NCBI GenBank assembly: GCA_011046015.1 | Contig: DSBO01000021.1 | Coordinates: forward strand, 1-26,030 | Direction: 5' to 3' | DNA length: 26,030 bases | Source: Thioalkalivibrio sp. | Lineage (GTDB): Bacteria; Pseudomonadota; Gammaproteobacteria; SpSt-1174 | Shown here: one piece after another, positions 25,217-26,030 of the stretch | Layout: the number at the start of each line of letters is the position of its first letter | Numbering within the stretch: position 1 is the stretch's first letter | The notes under the pieces: model-generated | Database searches by the model: none | What the model was told of the DNA's origin: nothing | What the model saw: the letters and a program-made list of their open reading frames with translations, nothing else | Program-made: the position numbers and the translations under genes

Positions 25217-26030
25217 ATGTTCAAAGTGCGCACGCTTAACAACATCTCGGTCCGGGGCCTGGAACGGCTACCGCGCGACCGCTACGAGGTGGCCTCGGAT
25301 TTCGCCAGCCCGGACGCGATCCTGCTGCGCTCCTTCAACATGCACGACATGGACATCCCCGTAGGGCTCAAGGCCGTGGGGCGTGCCGGTGCCGGGGTGA
25401 ACAACATTCCGGTGGAACGACTGAGCGCGCGGGGGATTCCGGTGTTCAACGCGCCGGGGGCCAACGCCAACGCGGTGAAGGAACTGGTGATTGCCGGCAT
25501 GCTGCTCGCCGCGCGCCAGATCTGCCAGGCCTGGGACTACGCGCGCGGCCTGTCCGGCAGCGACGAGGAAATTCATCAGCAGGTCGAGTCCGGCAAGAAG
25601 CAGTTCGCCGGCTTCGAGCTGCCGGGCCGCACGCTCGGGGTGGTGGGGCTGGGCGCGATTGGCGTGCAGGTGGCCAACGCGGCGCGTGCCCTCGGCATGC
25701 GCGTCGTCGGTTATGATCCGCGCATCACCGTGGAGCGCGCCTGGCAACTGTCATCGGATGTCGAGCAGGCCGCGACGGTGGCGGAGCTGCTGACGCGCGC
25801 CGATTTCGTGACCTTTCACGTGCCCCTGGTCGAGGCGACCCGGCACATGATCAGCCGCGACCGGCTGCGCGACATGCGCGAGGGTGTGGTGATCCTGAAC
25901 TTCGCACGCAGCGGCATCGTCGACGAGGAGGCGGTGCTGGAGGCGATCGACGCGGGCCGGGTACATGCCTATGTCTGCGACTTTCCCTCCAACCATCTGC
26001 GCGGGCGGCAGGGCGTGACCGCCCTGCCGC
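25217..26030 (+). CDS. serA: D-3-phosphoglycerate dehydrogenase-like protein (cut by right edge)
   Basis: From ATG 25217 the frame stays open to the window edge, giving 271 residues of a longer protein. GGGAG lies about 7 bases before the start. It is a D-isomer-specific 2-hydroxyacid dehydrogenase: VGRAGAGVNNIPVE (54-67), the NAD-binding LGVVGLGAIGVQVA (G144, G146, G149), YDPRI after the second strand, FHVPLVEATRHMI, and the catalytic Arg in NFARSGIVDEEAV (R231). The ending seen, CDFPSNHL then VTALP, runs towards the expected HLGAST block. It follows serC by 26 bases, so the first two steps of serine synthesis are probably co-expressed. The N-terminus begins directly with KVRTLNNIS, a compact form. 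The ACT domain, if present, lies outside. Confidence 0.88.
   Translation, partial: MFKVRTLNNISVRGLERLPRDRYEVASDFASPDAILLRSFNMHDMDIPVGLKAVGRAGAGVNNIPVERLSARGIPVFNAPGANANAVKELVIAGMLLAARQICQAWDYARGLSGSDEEIHQQVESGKKQFAGFELPGRTLGVVGLGAIGVQVANAARALGMRVVGYDPRITVERAWQLSSDVEQAATVAELLTRADFVTFHVPLVEATRHMISRDRLRDMREGVVILNFARSGIVDEEAVLEAIDAGRVHAYVCDFPSNHLRGRQGVTALP

Overview
The window is a dense, GC-rich chromosomal segment of a gammaproteobacterium. Two things point there. The gene order mtnA / mtaD / ubiG / HAD phosphatase next to gyrA-serC is the order I recall from Pseudomonas and relatives. The GyrA, SerC, MtnA, UbiG, RluB and GloB proteins also have gammaproteobacterial lengths and motifs. An HpnC/HpnD/HpnE squalene operon and a methionine-salvage pair suggest an environmental lineage, possibly near Chromatiales/Ectothiorhodospiraceae, but the sequence does not fix the genus. 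Nearly all of it is housekeeping or metabolic. I see no tRNA, rRNA, insertion sequence, prophage or CRISPR array, and no stretch above 300 bases without a gene.

Layout. Positions 1-1340 hold the end of an MFS transporter and an AEC-family transporter whose stop codons abut. At 1514-1693 a 59-codon remnant of a DUF2235 hydrolase follows a perfect ribosome site. From 1744 to 6011 on the minus strand lie a P-type II cation ATPase, an exported amidohydrolase and MoaB. From 6111 to 8804 on the plus strand lie rluB, an overlapping endonuclease III-like glycosylase gene and a secreted protein with two thioredoxin folds. A perfect palindromic bidirectional terminator (8824-8862) closes this block and the squalene operon that converges on it.

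The squalene operon runs on the minus strand from 13592 to 8869: hpnC, a YiiX/YebB-like cysteine hydrolase, hpnD, hpnE and a YciK-family SDR. HpnD and HpnC would turn farnesyl diphosphate into presqualene diphosphate and then hydroxysqualene, and HpnE would reduce that to squalene. No hopene cyclase is in the window. The SDR overlaps hpnE by 7 bases and has Phe where the catalytic Tyr should be. A hairpin with a short T-run lies between the hydrolase gene and hpnD.

Divergent from hpnC are a 64-residue membrane protein and gloB. On the minus strand from 20065 to 14680 come mscS, mtaD, ubiG, a Gph/MupP-type HAD phosphatase, rmuC, a 31-codon PilZ-like mini-ORF and ynfA, most of them tightly packed. 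On the plus strand from 20227 to the right edge come mtnA with its own terminator, gyrA with a plausible promoter, serC and a truncated serA-like dehydrogenase. SerC and the dehydrogenase belong to serine biosynthesis.

I found no convincing wholly new system. The items most worth a second look are the altered SDR active site and the cysteine hydrolase inside the squalene operon, the ATPase lacking the M6 aspartate, the duplicated thioredoxin protein, the PilZ-like mini-ORF, the DUF2235 remnant and the possible MupP identity of the HAD phosphatase.
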